Positions 12,497 to 12,920 of a stretch of 12,920 bases of DNA are shown piece after piece (the first letter of the stretch is position 1; the number at the start of each line of letters is the position of its first letter). The notes beneath the pieces are model-generated. The model worked only from the letters and a program-made list of their open reading frames with translations. It was not told where the DNA came from and did not search any database. Origin of the DNA: Meishania sp964351985 (GTDB taxonomy: Bacteria > Bacteroidota > Bacteroidia > Flavobacteriales > Flavobacteriaceae); assembly GCA_964351985.1 (NCBI GenBank), contig CAYGPR010000077.1, forward strand, positions 1 through 12,920, in the 5' to 3' direction. Both the position numbers and the translations under genes were made by a program.

Positions 12497-12920
12497 ATGC
12501 AATCTATTCGCAATACTTCGTATGCCGTTCATTTCAACCAATCGGCCACCGATGCGCTCAATGCACATCTATCTCAAACAGGGTATTCCAAAATTTTTGT
12601 GCTTGTCGATGAAAACACAAAAAGACATTGTTTGCCCATTTTTTTAAGATCCATTGATTCCGGGAAGCCTATCGAAGTAATCGAAATTCAATCAGGAGAA
12701 GAACATAAGAACATTAAGACCTGTCTGCAGGTTTGGAGTACATTATCCGATCAAGACGCAGACCGTAAAAGTCTTTTGATCAATTTGGGCGGTGGCGTTA
12801 TTACCGACTTGGGGGGATTTGTAGCCTCGACTTTTAAAAGAGGTATGGATTTCATTAATATACCGACTTCACTTTTGTCTATGGTCGACGCTTCGGTCGG
12901 CGGGAAGACCGGTGTAGATC
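12497..12920 (+). CDS. aroB: 3-dehydroquinate synthase, C-terminus cut by window edge
   Basis: Second step of the shikimate pathway: NAD-dependent cyclisation of DAHP to 3-dehydroquinate. The first 141 codons are present, covering the N-terminal nucleotide-binding half. Visible motifs are FVLVDENT (34-41), SGEEHK (66-71) and the NAD-binding glycine loop NLGGGVITDLGGFVAS (96-111). FKRG, IPTSLLSMVDASVGGKTGVD (122-141) follows, a hallmark of AroB with Asp131 and the active-site Lys137. The metal-binding His and Glu residues would lie beyond the edge. The ATG at 12497 is the first in frame and gives a normal N-terminus. It is divergent from the proline dehydrogenase gene. Confidence 0.96.
   Translation, partial: MQSIRNTSYAVHFNQSATDALNAHLSQTGYSKIFVLVDENTKRHCLPIFLRSIDSGKPIEVIEIQSGEEHKNIKTCLQVWSTLSDQDADRKSLLINLGGGVITDLGGFVASTFKRGMDFINIPTSLLSMVDASVGGKTGVD

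Noticed and set aside
1..12920. Mobile element, defence island or CRISPR
   Set aside because: No transposase, integrase, toxin-antitoxin, restriction or Cas-like protein and no regular repeat array. PglZ also occurs in BREX systems, but here the domain is fused to a receiver with no BREX genes nearby, which is the PorX architecture.

Overview
The window reads as chromosomal DNA of a marine-type member of the Flavobacteriaceae (Bacteroidota). Evidence: a fused LpxC-FabZ protein, a PorX-type response regulator fused to a PglZ domain (type IX secretion control), TAnnTTTG promoter boxes, weak or absent Shine-Dalgarno sequences, AT-rich gaps, and protein sequences and gene order typical of that family. 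I see no insertion sequence, phage gene, CRISPR array, tRNA or rRNA. I assigned families from motifs and memory of the families; no search was run.

Left block, minus strand, 6029 down to 1: a tightly packed lipid A cluster. In transcription order it holds an HD-domain phosphohydrolase, lpxD, the lpxC-fabZ fusion, lpxA, efp, and a second LpxD-like acyltransferase cut off by the window edge. lpxD overlaps lpxC-fabZ by 20 nt and lpxC-fabZ overlaps lpxA in a TAATG junction. Together they supply the first three steps of lipid A synthesis plus the dehydratase that sends 3-hydroxyacyl-ACP to phospholipid synthesis. Three of the six genes appear to start with TTG.

Middle block, plus strand, 6187 to 9361: porX is divergent from the lipid A cluster across a 157-nt promoter region. 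It is followed by tsaE (t6A tRNA modification), a 46-residue lipoprotein gene with a good intrinsic terminator, and a four-helix membrane protein of unknown function whose start codon lies in a predicted hairpin.

Right block, 9413 to 12920: a divergent alanine dehydrogenase with a clear flavobacterial promoter, and a small membrane-anchored DUF4258-like protein that may be read from a leaderless mRNA. A proline dehydrogenase converges on it from the minus strand, and aroB (shikimate pathway) diverges from that and runs off the window.

Most genes are conserved housekeeping functions. The points most worth a second look are the His-to-Gln change in the alanine dehydrogenase active site, the second LpxD, the back-to-back control region linking lipid A genes to the type IX secretion regulator, the tiny lipoprotein, and the start-codon hairpin at 8690-8716. 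I did not find a convincing, wholly new multi-gene system.
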